Of a stretch of DNA of 64,000 nucleotides, positions 33,408-41,919 are shown piece after piece. Each line of letters opens with the position of its first letter. Within the stretch, counting starts at the first letter, position 1. The translations under genes and the position numbers were made by a program. The DNA comes from Cognatazoarcus sp050303815. Its GTDB lineage: Bacteria > Pseudomonadota > Gammaproteobacteria > Burkholderiales > Rhodocyclaceae. Where the stretch lies: NCBI GenBank assembly GCA_050303815.1, contig JBNLCM010000126.1, positions 7,288 through 71,287 on the forward strand, written 5' to 3'. Below the pieces are notes generated by a model. That model had not been told where the DNA came from. It saw only the letters and a list, made by a program, of their open reading frames with translations, and did not search any database.

Positions 33408-33938
33408 CTACTGCCCGTGCCCCTTGCCGCCGAGGAAGCTCTGTGCGCCGGTATGGCCATGGTCGGCAGCGCTCCGGATCCACTTCATGGCATGCTCCTG
33501 GCTCTGGATGACACCCTTGCCGGCCAGGAACAGCAGGCCGAGATGGTATTCGGCATCGGCGTGGCCGCGGCTCGCAGCCTCGTAGAACCACTTGGCCGCC
33601 TCCTGATCCGGATCCTCCGCCTCGAGCGGGACCTGGTCGCCGAAGATGTAGATGTTGCCGAGGAAGAACATCGCATCCACGTTTCCGTTGTCGGCACTCT
33701 TGCGCGCCCATTCGAGCGCCTTTTTCTCGTCTTCGGGAACGCCGTGTCCATAGAAGTAGAGAATCGCCAGCCGGTACTGGGCGATCGCATCGCCCGACTC
33801 CGCCAGCGGGCCGAGTTGCTCGGCCGCCTGGGCGTACTGGCCCTTGTCGATCAAATCGATCGCATCGTCAATCGGTGCGGCCCAGGCCGCGATACTCACG
33901 GCCAGCAGCGCAAGGGTCGAACTCAGGCGTTTCGGCAT
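33408..33938 (-). CDS. Exported Sel1-repeat protein
   Basis: A 176-residue protein with signal peptide (about 1-20, ending AWA) and four Sel1-like repeats of about 36 residues: AIAQYRLAILYFYGHGVPED, VDAMFFLGNIYIFGDQV, ADAEYHLGLLFLAGKGVI and a last partial unit ending TGAQSFLGG. Such solenoids mediate protein-protein contacts in the periplasm. It is divergent from the sensor kinase gene across about 220 bp. A second Sel1-like protein is encoded just after the response regulator, so both flank the two-component system. Confidence 0.85.
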   Translation of the reverse strand: MPKRLSSTLALLAVSIAAWAAPIDDAIDLIDKGQYAQAAEQLGPLAESGDAIAQYRLAILYFYGHGVPEDEKKALEWARKSADNGNVDAMFFLGNIYIFGDQVPLEAEDPDQEAAKWFYEAASRGHADAEYHLGLLFLAGKGVIQSQEHAMKWIRSAADHGHTGAQSFLGGKGHGQ

Positions 33939-34161
33939 TTCTTCAGCAGCTCCTCTGGTTGCGAATCAGCGGCCGCGCATGGCGGCGGTGCCGGGCGATC
34001 CGTCCGAAGTGCAATTTTCGTACCCCGGATCCGCGCGCAAGCGCGCAATGCGCGCCGGGCGCATATCTTGCAGTCGTCTCATCGTCGGCTGGGATCGAGT
34101 CCGCCACGGGCATTTGCCCGATCGGGGCGAATCCAGCACCATTGTACGAACTCGTGCAGCC

Positions 34162-35718
34162 ATGCATGAGCGTGAACCCCCGACAGCGATGAGCGCCGAA
34201 CAGAATAGCGAAGACTTCGATCCCGCCGAGGAAGCCCTCGGCGGCAAGTCCCGGCACGAGGGCCTGTCTCTGAAGGTCAAGGGCGTGCTGGCCTTCGTTG
34301 TCTTCGTGCTGTACGCGCTGCTGGTCGGCATCTTTACCGACGCCGAGCGGCAGAAGCTGCTGGTCATGGTCGAGGAACTGGAGCGCGTCCACCGCTCGGA
34401 GGAGTTGCTGGTCCAGATCAACATGTCGATGGCGCGCACGCTGCTTTCCGTCAACGTGGCGTTCTCCTCGACCGATCCGCTGGCCGCGGCACCCGGCGCC
34501 GTGATCGAGATCGAGGCCACCCGCTCGCTGCTGCGCGCGCTGGAGGACAAGCACCCGCGCATCCTGATCCTGTCGCACGAATTGCAGGCGCTGACCAACG
34601 ACCTGGTGCAGAGCCCCGGCCGCGGCGTGCTCGCCATCACCCGCACCACGCTGCACGAGCTGATCACCGAACTCGACCAGGTGACCCAGGCGACGCGGGA
34701 CCGCAAGGCCCGCCTGCTGGCCGAGTATCGCGTCACCTACGATCGGGTGACGCTGCAGGGGCTCGCTTTCGCGGTGCTCGGCATCATCGTGCTGGGCGCC
34801 GCCACGGCAATCTTCTTCAGTCGGCTGACCTGGGACATCCGCAAGCTCGAATCGCGCGCGCTCGACATCGTCAATGGCTACCGCGGCGACGAGCTCGACG
34901 TCACCCGCCGCGACGAGGTGGGCAGCCTGATGCGCGCCGTCAACCAGATGCAGAGCGACTTGCGCGAGCGCGAACGGCACATCGAACGGGCCCGGCAGGA
35001 GCAGTTCCACCGCGAGAAGATGGTGGCGGTCGGTTCGCTGGCCTCGCAGCTGGCGCACGAGATCAACAACCCGATCGCGGCGATCAGCGGCATCGCCAGC
35101 GCGATCCGCACGGTGCGCGAATCCGGCTGCCCGAACCACGGCATCACCTGCCAGCCCGAAATGATCCTCGAGCAGACCAAGCGAATCTCGCTGATCACGC
35201 GCCAGATCGCCGACTTCACCCGTCCGCAGCCGCTCTCGCCGGAGCTGCTTGACCTCAACCAGTTGATCCGTTCGACGATAAACTTCGTCTCCTTCGACCG
35301 GCGCTTCCGCGGCATCGAACTTTCCACCGACCTGGATGGCGAAATGCCGGCGGTGCGGGCGGTTGCCGATCATGTCACCCAGGTGCTGATGAATCTGCTC
35401 ATCAATGCGGCCGATGCGATGGAGGACAGCGTCCGCCCGCCGGAAATCCACGTATTCAGCCGTGGCGAGGGAGAGGAGGATGCGGTGATCGAGGTGCGCG
35501 ACAACGGCAAGGGCATGGACGAGGAAACGCTGTCGCACGCCTTCGACGAATACTTCACGACCAAACCCGCCGGCAAGGGCACGGGCCTGGGACTGGCACT
35601 GAGCCGCGAACTGATCCGCGACGGCGGCGGCACGCTGGTGCTGGAATCACGCCCCGGAGACGGCACGGTTGCACGCATTACACTGCCGTTGAAGGTACCG
35701 GAAGCGTCCCGCGCCTGA
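34162..35718 (+). CDS. Membrane sensor histidine kinase (NtrB/ZraS-like)
   Basis: About 518 residues. Helices near 37-55 and 197-217 enclose a periplasmic helical sensor of about 140 residues; then come a HAMP domain (about 218-270), a dimerization domain with the phosphoacceptor His299 in LAHEINNPIAAI, and an HATPase domain with NLLINAADAM (N box), DNGKGM (G1) and GTGLGLALS (G2). A short CX7C element (CPNHGITC) interrupts the dimerization region. ATG 34162 or 34189 may be the start; neither has a clear ribosome site. The sigma-54 response regulator follows after 40 bp, its cognate partner. The signal sensed is unknown. Confidence 0.87.
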   Translation: MHEREPPTAMSAEQNSEDFDPAEEALGGKSRHEGLSLKVKGVLAFVVFVLYALLVGIFTDAERQKLLVMVEELERVHRSEELLVQINMSMARTLLSVNVAFSSTDPLAAAPGAVIEIEATRSLLRALEDKHPRILILSHELQALTNDLVQSPGRGVLAITRTTLHELITELDQVTQATRDRKARLLAEYRVTYDRVTLQGLAFAVLGIIVLGAATAIFFSRLTWDIRKLESRALDIVNGYRGDELDVTRRDEVGSLMRAVNQMQSDLRERERHIERARQEQFHREKMVAVGSLASQLAHEINNPIAAISGIASAIRTVRESGCPNHGITCQPEMILEQTKRISLITRQIADFTRPQPLSPELLDLNQLIRSTINFVSFDRRFRGIELSTDLDGEMPAVRAVADHVTQVLMNLLINAADAMEDSVRPPEIHVFSRGEGEEDAVIEVRDNGKGMDEETLSHAFDEYFTTKPAGKGTGLGLALSRELIRDGGGTLVLESRPGDGTVARITLPLKVPEASRA

Positions 35719-35758
35719 GCGGGCCGACCGACTTCGAGGCCACAGGAGAGGAGATTCA

Positions 35759-37126
35759 ATGCACGTTCTGGTAATCGACGACGAGCGCGCGATCCGCGAA
35801 ATCATCGCGGATGCGTGCGCACGCGCCGGCTATTCGGTGGACCAGGCGGCGACCTGCAAGGACGCCGCCGGCAAGCTGGTGCGCGGCGACGTGGACATCG
35901 CCCTGTGCGACATCAAGCTGCCCGACGGCGATGGCGTCGAACTCGTTCGCTCGATCAAGGAGTCGCGCATCGAGACGAACTTCATCATGGTGACCGCCTT
36001 CGCCTCGATGGAGACTGCGGTCGAGGCGCTGCGCGCCGGTGCGTCCGACTACATCGTCAAGCCGGCCAACATGGAGGAATTGCTGCACCGCGTGCAGCAG
36101 GTAGCCTCGATGCGCGGCCTGCGGGAGGAAAACCGGGTACTGCGCCAGTTCGCCAAGGGCGACACGACCTTTCGCTTCTCGTCGCCGTCGATGCAGGCCG
36201 TCGAACGCCTGGCCGGCAAGGTGGCGCCGACCGAGAGCACCGTGCTGGTGACCGGCGAGTCCGGTACCGGCAAGGGCGTGACGGCCCGATTCATTCACGA
36301 GAACAGCCGCCGCGCAGACCACCTTTTCCTGCCGGTCAACTGCTCGGCGATTCCGGAGACGCTGCTCGAGAGCGAGTTCTTCGGCCACACCAAGGGTGCG
36401 TTCACCGGCGCCGACAAGGCACGCAAGGGCCTCTTCCTGCAGGCCGACCAGGGCACGTTGTTCCTCGACGAAGTCGGCGAACTGCCGATGCACATGCAGA
36501 CCAAGCTGCTGCACGCGATCGAGGAAAAGGAGATCCGCGCGGTCGGCAGCGAGCAGCCGCGCAAGGTCGATTGCCGCATCGTCGCGGCCACCAACCGCGA
36601 CCTGCAGCAGATGGTCGCCGAGGGCACCTTCCGCGAAGACCTGTTCTTCCGCCTCAGCATGTTCCACATCCACATCCCGCCGCTGCGCGAACGCCATGGC
36701 GACATCCGCGGCCTGATCGAGTTCTTGCTCGAGCGCGCCGGGGAGCAAGCGGCTGCGTCCGAGCGACTGAGCGTCGCGCCGGACGCCGAACGCCTGCTTC
36801 TGTCCTACCCGTGGCCCGGCAATGTGCGGCAACTGGAAAACGTCATCAATCGCGCCTGCATCCTGGCCGAGGACGACGCCATCGCGGTCACCGACCTGCC
36901 GCCCGAGATCACCCGCGGCAGTCGCAGTGGCAGCAGCACTGGCACATCATTTGCTCCCGCAAGCTGCTTGCGCGATCAGTTGCGGGAGATCGAGGCCGGC
37001 CTGGTCTTCAAGGCGCTCGACGACGCCGGCGGCGACCGCCGCGCGGCGGCTCAGGCGCTGGGCATCGGCCTGTCGAGCCTGTACCGCAAGATCGAGGAGT
37101 TCGAATCCCTGGGCTTGCGTCGCTAG
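35759..37126 (+). CDS. Sigma-54-dependent response regulator (NtrC family)
   Basis: A 455-residue protein with a receiver domain (phosphoacceptor D51 in LCDIKLPDGDG), a central AAA+ domain with Walker A GESGTGKG (166-173), the sigma-54 contact loop GAFTGA (213-218), Walker B TLFLDEVGE and the arginine-finger region FREDLFFRLSMF, and a Fis-type helix-turn-helix (about 425-450, RRAAAQALGIGLSSLYRKI). A strong AGGAGAGGAG ribosome site precedes the ATG. It should activate sigma-54 promoters; the consensus example at 10553 and the near-consensus one at 8208, both before OmcE-like genes, are natural candidates, though this link is inference. Confidence 0.92.
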   Translation: MHVLVIDDERAIREIIADACARAGYSVDQAATCKDAAGKLVRGDVDIALCDIKLPDGDGVELVRSIKESRIETNFIMVTAFASMETAVEALRAGASDYIVKPANMEELLHRVQQVASMRGLREENRVLRQFAKGDTTFRFSSPSMQAVERLAGKVAPTESTVLVTGESGTGKGVTARFIHENSRRADHLFLPVNCSAIPETLLESEFFGHTKGAFTGADKARKGLFLQADQGTLFLDEVGELPMHMQTKLLHAIEEKEIRAVGSEQPRKVDCRIVAATNRDLQQMVAEGTFREDLFFRLSMFHIHIPPLRERHGDIRGLIEFLLERAGEQAAASERLSVAPDAERLLLSYPWPGNVRQLENVINRACILAEDDAIAVTDLPPEITRGSRSGSSTGTSFAPASCLRDQLREIEAGLVFKALDDAGGDRRAAAQALGIGLSSLYRKIEEFESLGLRR

Positions 37127-37168
37127 AATCCAGAACCGGGCCGCCGCGCCCCGAGACCCGAACACGCC

Positions 37169-37807
37169 ATGACCATTCCCGCAGCAAAGAAACTGATTCT
37201 CGCTTTCAGGCAGATTGCCTTGTCGACCGTCGTGCTGCTCGCCCCGCTGTCGGCCCAGGCCGACGTCGAAGGCGACTTCCAGCAGGGCCTGACCTCGTTC
37301 CGCAATGGCGACCTGTTCGGTGCGATGGAGCCGCTGCGCCGTGCCGCCGATGCCGGCCACGCCGAGGCGCAGGCGAAACTCGGCTACATACTCGACCTGG
37401 GCGAATTCAACGAAGAGGCCCTGCGCTACTACCGCATGTCGGCCGAGCAGGAATTCCCGGAGGGCATATACGGCCTGGCGACCATGATCCTGAACGGTGA
37501 AGGCACCGAGAAGGATCCCGAGCAAGGCTACGCCCTGATGAAAGAGGCCGCCCTGAAGGGCTATGATCCGGCCTGGAACGCGCTGGCCGACGGCCTCTTG
37601 AACGATCTGATGGCCGCGCCGGCCGATCAGCCCGATGCGGAGACGATCCTGACCAGAAGCGCCGAAGCGGGCTACCTGCGCAGCGTCGACGCGCTGTCGG
37701 CGGCCTATGCCGCGGGGGGCCGCTTCGGTATCGCCGCCGACCAGGACAAGGCCGCTCAGTGGACGGCGAAGGCCAAGGAACTCCGCGCCACTGCGGCCAA
37801 GAAATGA
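37169..37807 (+). CDS. Exported Sel1-like repeat protein
   Basis: A 212-residue protein with a signal peptide (hydrophobic 12-28, ending SAQA) and Sel1-type units: AGHAEAQAKLGYILDLGEFN, EFPEGIYGLATMILNGEGTEKD, YDPAWNALADGLL and YLRSVDALSAAYAAGGRFG. It is related in design to the protein at 33408. It lies between the response regulator and a monoheme cytochrome gene on the same strand. Function unknown; a periplasmic adaptor is likely. Confidence 0.8.
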   Translation: MTIPAAKKLILAFRQIALSTVVLLAPLSAQADVEGDFQQGLTSFRNGDLFGAMEPLRRAADAGHAEAQAKLGYILDLGEFNEEALRYYRMSAEQEFPEGIYGLATMILNGEGTEKDPEQGYALMKEAALKGYDPAWNALADGLLNDLMAAPADQPDAETILTRSAEAGYLRSVDALSAAYAAGGRFGIAADQDKAAQWTAKAKELRATAAKK

Positions 37808-37821
37808 GGAGGACCGACACC

Positions 37822-38121
37822 ATGATCAGACTCGCCACCGCCGCGTGTCTCGCGGCGACCTGTGCCACCGCCATTGCCGCCAACCCGGACGAAGGCAAGC
37901 GGATCTACGAGATGCATTGCGTCGTCTGCCACGGCGTCGCCGGCCACGCGGTATTGCCGCAGGCGCCGAGCTTCGCCAAGGGCGAACGGCTGATGCAGCC
38001 GGACGGCGCCCTGATCGATTCGATCAAGAACGGCAAGAACGTAATGCCCTCGTTTCTCGGCATCCTGCGCGAGCAGGAGATTCGCGACGTGATTTCCTAT
38101 CTAAGAACCTTGAACCGATAA
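37822..38121 (+). CDS. Small monoheme cytochrome c
   Basis: A 99-residue exported class I cytochrome. The signal peptide ends AIAA at about 20; heme is bound by CVVCH (about 33-37) with Met in KNVMPSFLG (about 74) as the distal ligand, and the last helix is IRDVISYLRTL. The start at 37822 has a GAGGAGG site 9 bases upstream; an in-frame ATG at 37759 lies inside the previous gene. A propeller protein gene starts 5 bp after the stop, so they are co-transcribed. Confidence 0.9.
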   Translation: MIRLATAACLAATCATAIAANPDEGKRIYEMHCVVCHGVAGHAVLPQAPSFAKGERLMQPDGALIDSIKNGKNVMPSFLGILREQEIRDVISYLRTLNR

Positions 38122-38126
38122 TACCA

Positions 38127-39191
38127 ATGCATATTTCAAGCCTTTGCCGCAGCATTGCCGCCACCGCCCTGTCCGCCATCAGCCTGCTCGCCGCCGCCCA
38201 GTCGGGCAAACCCGCGGTGGTCGAGACCTTCAACGTCGGCCAGAACGTCTACGTCCGCTCGCTGCATCTCGACGCGGCCGCCAACACGATGTGGGTCGGC
38301 ACCTCGGCCGGCGTACACGCGGTCGATCTCACCACCAGGGCACCCAAGCAGACCTTCACCCGCGACGACGGCCTGGCCAACGAATACGTCTTCGCGATCG
38401 GCACCGACAGCAAGGGCTACAAGTGGTTCGGCACCAACGCCGGCGGCGCGTCCACCTACAAGGACGGCAAGTGGAAGACCTATTTCCCGATGCACGGCTT
38501 GGCCGACTACTGGATCTACTCCTTCGCCAACGGCAAGGACGGCAGCCTGTGGATCGGCACCTGGGCGGGCGCCAACCGCTACGACGTCGATACCGGCAAG
38601 TTCACGACCTACGTGAAGGAGTTGATCAACGAATGGGTCTACGGCCTGGCCGTGGACGAGGCCGGCAAGGTCTGGTTCGGCACCGAGGGCGGCCTGTCGA
38701 TGTACGACGGCAAGGAATGGCGCTCCTGGACCCACAAGGACGGGCTCGGAGCATCGAATGCCGAAGGCCTGCCGCCGAGCACCAACACCGGACTCGGTAC
38801 CCGCAGCCGGCACGACCTGTCCACGCTGGCAGCCGGCCTGCAAACCTACAATCCTAACTACTGTTTCGCGGTCCACGTGGACCAGGACCAGAACATCTGG
38901 ATCGGCACCTGGGGCGGCGGCGTCAGCCGCTACGACGGCAAGGAATTCAAGAGCTACACGGTCAAGGACGGCCTGGCGGGCCCGATCGTCTATTCGATCG
39001 CGCGGGACGCGAACAACGTGCTCTGGTTCGGCACCAACGGCGGCGTCAGCCGTTTCGACGGCAAGAGTTTCCAGACCGTCACGGTTGCCGACGGCCTGCT
39101 CGACTCGAACGTGTACGCGCTCGAGGTCGCGCCGGACGGCACCATCTGGGCCGGCACCCGCCACGGCGTTGCGCGCGTCGGCAACAACTAA
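38127..39191 (+). CDS. Exported two-component-regulator-type propeller protein
   Basis: A 354-residue protein with signal peptide ending LAAAQ and about seven short blades with the W-x-G-T signature of Reg_prop repeats (MWVGTSAGVHAVD, KWFGTNAGGASTY, LWIGTWAGANRYD, VWFGTEGGLSMYD, IWIGTWGGGVSRYD, LWFGTNGGVSRFD, IWAGTRHGVARV). Normally this propeller senses in hybrid kinases; here it is free-standing and secreted. The next gene encodes a paralog, so the pair arose by duplication. No output domain is attached. Confidence 0.87.
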   Translation: MHISSLCRSIAATALSAISLLAAAQSGKPAVVETFNVGQNVYVRSLHLDAAANTMWVGTSAGVHAVDLTTRAPKQTFTRDDGLANEYVFAIGTDSKGYKWFGTNAGGASTYKDGKWKTYFPMHGLADYWIYSFANGKDGSLWIGTWAGANRYDVDTGKFTTYVKELINEWVYGLAVDEAGKVWFGTEGGLSMYDGKEWRSWTHKDGLGASNAEGLPPSTNTGLGTRSRHDLSTLAAGLQTYNPNYCFAVHVDQDQNIWIGTWGGGVSRYDGKEFKSYTVKDGLAGPIVYSIARDANNVLWFGTNGGVSRFDGKSFQTVTVADGLLDSNVYALEVAPDGTIWAGTRHGVARVGNN

Positions 39192-39224
39192 GCAATCGAG
39201 CCAAATCTGAGGAGTTTGAAGGCG

Positions 39225-40484
39225 ATGAATCACAAGACCCTCGCGGTAGCGGTGATCGTGGCGGCTGCCGCGATTGCGGGTGCCTACACGATCGGAAAGC
39301 AGCAGGGCCAGTCGAGCGTGCAGACGCCGCCGGCCAAACCGGCCCCGCAGGCCGCCGCACCGGCCGCGCCGGCCGCGCCGGTGGCCGCCGCGGTGGCCCC
39401 GAACGACGCCAACCACCAGCGTGGGCCGCAACGCGAAGGCAAGGTCGGTTTCGATCCTTCGCAGCGCTTCACGCATTTCCGGGTCGGCAACAAGAACGTC
39501 AAGGCGATGTTCGCGGAACAGGGCAAGATCTGGGTCGGTACCTCCGGCGGCGTGGTCCGCTACGACCTGTCGACCGACGAGTTCAAGCTGTTCGACGTCA
39601 AGACCGGCCTGCTCTCCAACGGCATGTTCTACGTCGGCCGCATCCAGGGCAAGCTGACCGTCGGCACCTATGGCGGCGGCATGTCGATGCTGGACGAGAA
39701 GACCAATACCTGGAAGACCTACAACATCCCGGAGGGCCTTGGCGACACCTTCGTCTACGACGTGATCGAGACCCGCAACGGCGACGTCTGGATCGCCACC
39801 TGGTCCGGCGTCAACCGGGTCAAGGGCGGCAAGCTGGACGACCGCTCGCAGTGGGAACTGCACACCGTCGAAAGCACCAAGGGCGGCTTGCCCAACGACT
39901 GGGTGTACGGTCTCGCGGAAGGCAAGAACGGCGAGATCTGGCTGGCCACCGAAGGCGGCATGGCGCGCTACGAGAACGGCCAATGGGAGAACTGGAACCA
40001 TTCGCGCGGCATCGGTGCCGACTACGACAAGGTGCGCGACGCCATCGCCTTCAAGGACGATCCGGGCAAGGCCTCCCAGCACCACGCCCAGCAAAAGCGC
40101 GACATGGGGCTGCAGGACGTTGACCAGGCCTACAATCCGAACTACATCGTGGCCCTCGAGGTGGACAAGGACGGCAGCGTCTGGGCCGGCACCTGGGGCG
40201 GAGGGCTGGCCCACTATGTGAACGGCGAGTGGCACAACACCACCACCAAGGAAGGTCTGCCGGGCAACCACGTGTTCATGCTGCACCGCGACGACCACGA
40301 CCGCCTCTGGATCGGCACCAACAACGGCCTGGCGCTGAAAGAGGGCGATAACTACAAGATCCTGAAGACGCAGGACGGCTTGTACGCGAACGCGGTATTC
40401 TCGATGGCAACGACTGAAAACGGCGACCTGTGGGTTGGCAGCTACGGCGGCGTAGCGCACATTCGGGGTAGCTCGATCAACTGA
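39225..40484 (+). CDS. Membrane-anchored Reg_prop propeller protein
   Basis: A 419-residue protein with an N-terminal anchor (TLAVAVIVAAAAIAGAYTI), an Ala/Pro linker (about 30-65) and a propeller with blades such as IWVGTSGGVVRYDL, LTVGTYGGGMSMLDEK, VWIATWSGVNRVKGG, IWLATEGGMARYENG, VWAGTWGGGLAHYVNG and LWIGTNNGLALKEG. It is a paralog of the 38127 product, including the unusual insertion before YNPNY. ATG 39225 has GAGGAG 10 bases upstream; the in-frame TTG at 39216 is less likely. It may display the propeller at the inner membrane surface facing the periplasm. Confidence 0.87.
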   Translation: MNHKTLAVAVIVAAAAIAGAYTIGKQQGQSSVQTPPAKPAPQAAAPAAPAAPVAAAVAPNDANHQRGPQREGKVGFDPSQRFTHFRVGNKNVKAMFAEQGKIWVGTSGGVVRYDLSTDEFKLFDVKTGLLSNGMFYVGRIQGKLTVGTYGGGMSMLDEKTNTWKTYNIPEGLGDTFVYDVIETRNGDVWIATWSGVNRVKGGKLDDRSQWELHTVESTKGGLPNDWVYGLAEGKNGEIWLATEGGMARYENGQWENWNHSRGIGADYDKVRDAIAFKDDPGKASQHHAQQKRDMGLQDVDQAYNPNYIVALEVDKDGSVWAGTWGGGLAHYVNGEWHNTTTKEGLPGNHVFMLHRDDHDRLWIGTNNGLALKEGDNYKILKTQDGLYANAVFSMATTENGDLWVGSYGGVAHIRGSSIN

Positions 40485-40532
40485 GGCATCCGTCCAGCCC
40501 GCGCAAGACGGGCCGTTCCGGGGAGGGAGCAG

Positions 40533-41258
40533 ATGCAGTCAATGCAGGCCAGGGAAAGATCCGCCACCGACGGTGGCGGGCCCGATCTGTACAAGATGCT
40601 CGAGCGCATGCCCATTCTCGGCGGCCTGCCGGCCAGCAGCGTCGACCTCTTGGCCAGCGAGGCGCGGCTGGTGCGCTTCTCGCGCGGACAAACCATCTTC
40701 CGCCGCGGCACCGCGCCGACCGGGCTCTACTTCGTCATCGGCGGCGCAGTCAAGCTGCTGGCCCAGGACGCGGACGGCCGCGAGAAGGTGATCGAGCTCT
40801 TCGGCTCGGGCCAGATGTTCGGCGAGATCGGCATCTTCATGCACTCCTCCTATAAGTCGTGGGCGCAGGCGGTGGACCGCTGCACGCTGGTGCACGTGGA
40901 CCGTCGCCACGTGATGATGGCGATCGGGCAGGACCAGGAGCTGTCGGCGCGGATGCTGCGGGAAGTCTCCAGCCGCGTGCAGAAGCTGATCGACGCGATC
41001 TGTACCACCTCTTCCCGGCTCGGCATCACCCGGGTCGCGTCCTACCTGCTCGACCTCTCGGAAAGCACCGGCGAGCCCGGCCGCGTCTATCTGCCCGCGC
41101 CGAAGCGGACCGTGGCGTCGCTGCTGTCGCTGACGCACGAGTCGTTCTCGCGCATCTTGCGTCGCATGATCGACGACGGAATCATCTCGATGACCGGGCG
41201 CAACGTGACGATCCGCGACCAGGAGCGGCTCAAGGCCCTGTTGCTGAATTCGGACTGA
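40533..41258 (+). CDS. Crp/Fnr-family regulator (second copy)
   Basis: A 241-residue regulator with cyclic-nucleotide-binding fold (GQTIFRRGTAPTGLYFVIGGAVKLL, GQMFGEIGIF) and winged helix with the recognition segment TVASLLSLTHESFSRILRRM. Like the 2246 product it has the ESFSR contact motif of the FNR/Dnr group. No N-terminal cysteine cluster is present, so Fe-S sensing is unlikely. A strong GGGGAGGGAG site precedes ATG 40533. It follows the propeller genes and faces a convergent triheme cytochrome gene. Targets unknown. Confidence 0.87.
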   Translation: MQSMQARERSATDGGGPDLYKMLERMPILGGLPASSVDLLASEARLVRFSRGQTIFRRGTAPTGLYFVIGGAVKLLAQDADGREKVIELFGSGQMFGEIGIFMHSSYKSWAQAVDRCTLVHVDRRHVMMAIGQDQELSARMLREVSSRVQKLIDAICTTSSRLGITRVASYLLDLSESTGEPGRVYLPAPKRTVASLLSLTHESFSRILRRMIDDGIISMTGRNVTIRDQERLKALLLNSD

Positions 41259-41270
41259 GGCCGCGCACGT

Positions 41271-41873
41271 TCAGGGAATCAGCACACCGCCGGGCTGCGG
41301 CATGCTGTGACAACGGAAGCAGGCCCGATGGGTGATGAAGGCCACCCGGTCGTGACACTTGCCGCAGAATTCGCCACGGAAGATGTTCTCCATCTTGATC
41401 TTGGCGGTACCCGCCTTCTCCGCGAAGATCGCCGGATGGCAATTGCTGCAGGCCAGCCATTCGGTGTGGGTCTTGTGCGGGAACTTCACCCAGGGCATGG
41501 CCTTGGTGTTGCGCATGATCACGTCCAGGTCGAGCGGCAGGTAGGTCTTGTCGCCCTTCAACACCTCGCGCGGCTGGATCACCCCCTCGCGCAGCGCGCG
41601 CGCCCAATCGACCTTGCCGTTCTGATCCAGCGGAAAGCCCTGCAACGCGTCGTCCGAGTGTTGCAGGCGCGAGAAGTCGGGGTTGTCCCGATCGTAGGAA
41701 TCGAATTCCCCGACCGGCGGGTGGACCGGCTTTTGCGCCGCCGGCTGATCGATCTCCACCGGCGCCGGTGGCACGACCGCCGGCCGCAGGAAGGCTGCCG
41801 CCGGCAACACAAGCGCCAGACCGACCGCCAGCACCGACATCCTGGCACCCGCCCTCCAGCCTCGATCCATCAT
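41271..41873 (-). CDS. c7-type triheme cytochrome (HTEWLACSNCH group)
   Basis: A 200-residue exported protein with a signal segment (about 12-28), a Pro-rich stretch, then FPHKTHTEWLACSNCH, FCGKCHDR and CFRCHSM (about residues 133-192). It belongs to the same subgroup as the 15299 C-terminal domain and the 17501 product, sharing the DWARALREGVIQPR-type lead-in, and so is a fifth c7 module located about 18 kb away from the others. Either Met1 or Met12 could be the start. It is divergent from the GGDEF-EAL gene with 46 bp between them. Confidence 0.87.
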   Translation of the reverse strand: MMDRGWRAGARMSVLAVGLALVLPAAAFLRPAVVPPAPVEIDQPAAQKPVHPPVGEFDSYDRDNPDFSRLQHSDDALQGFPLDQNGKVDWARALREGVIQPREVLKGDKTYLPLDLDVIMRNTKAMPWVKFPHKTHTEWLACSNCHPAIFAEKAGTAKIKMENIFRGEFCGKCHDRVAFITHRACFRCHSMPQPGGVLIP

Positions 41874-41919
41874 TTATCCGCTCACTCTTGTTTCAAGCAC
41901 GGTACTTGCGTCCACATGC

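Noticed and set aside
41895..41910. Sigma-54-like AAGCACG-N4-TTGCG before the GGDEF-EAL gene
   Set aside because: The essential -24 GG is missing, so it is below any usable match.
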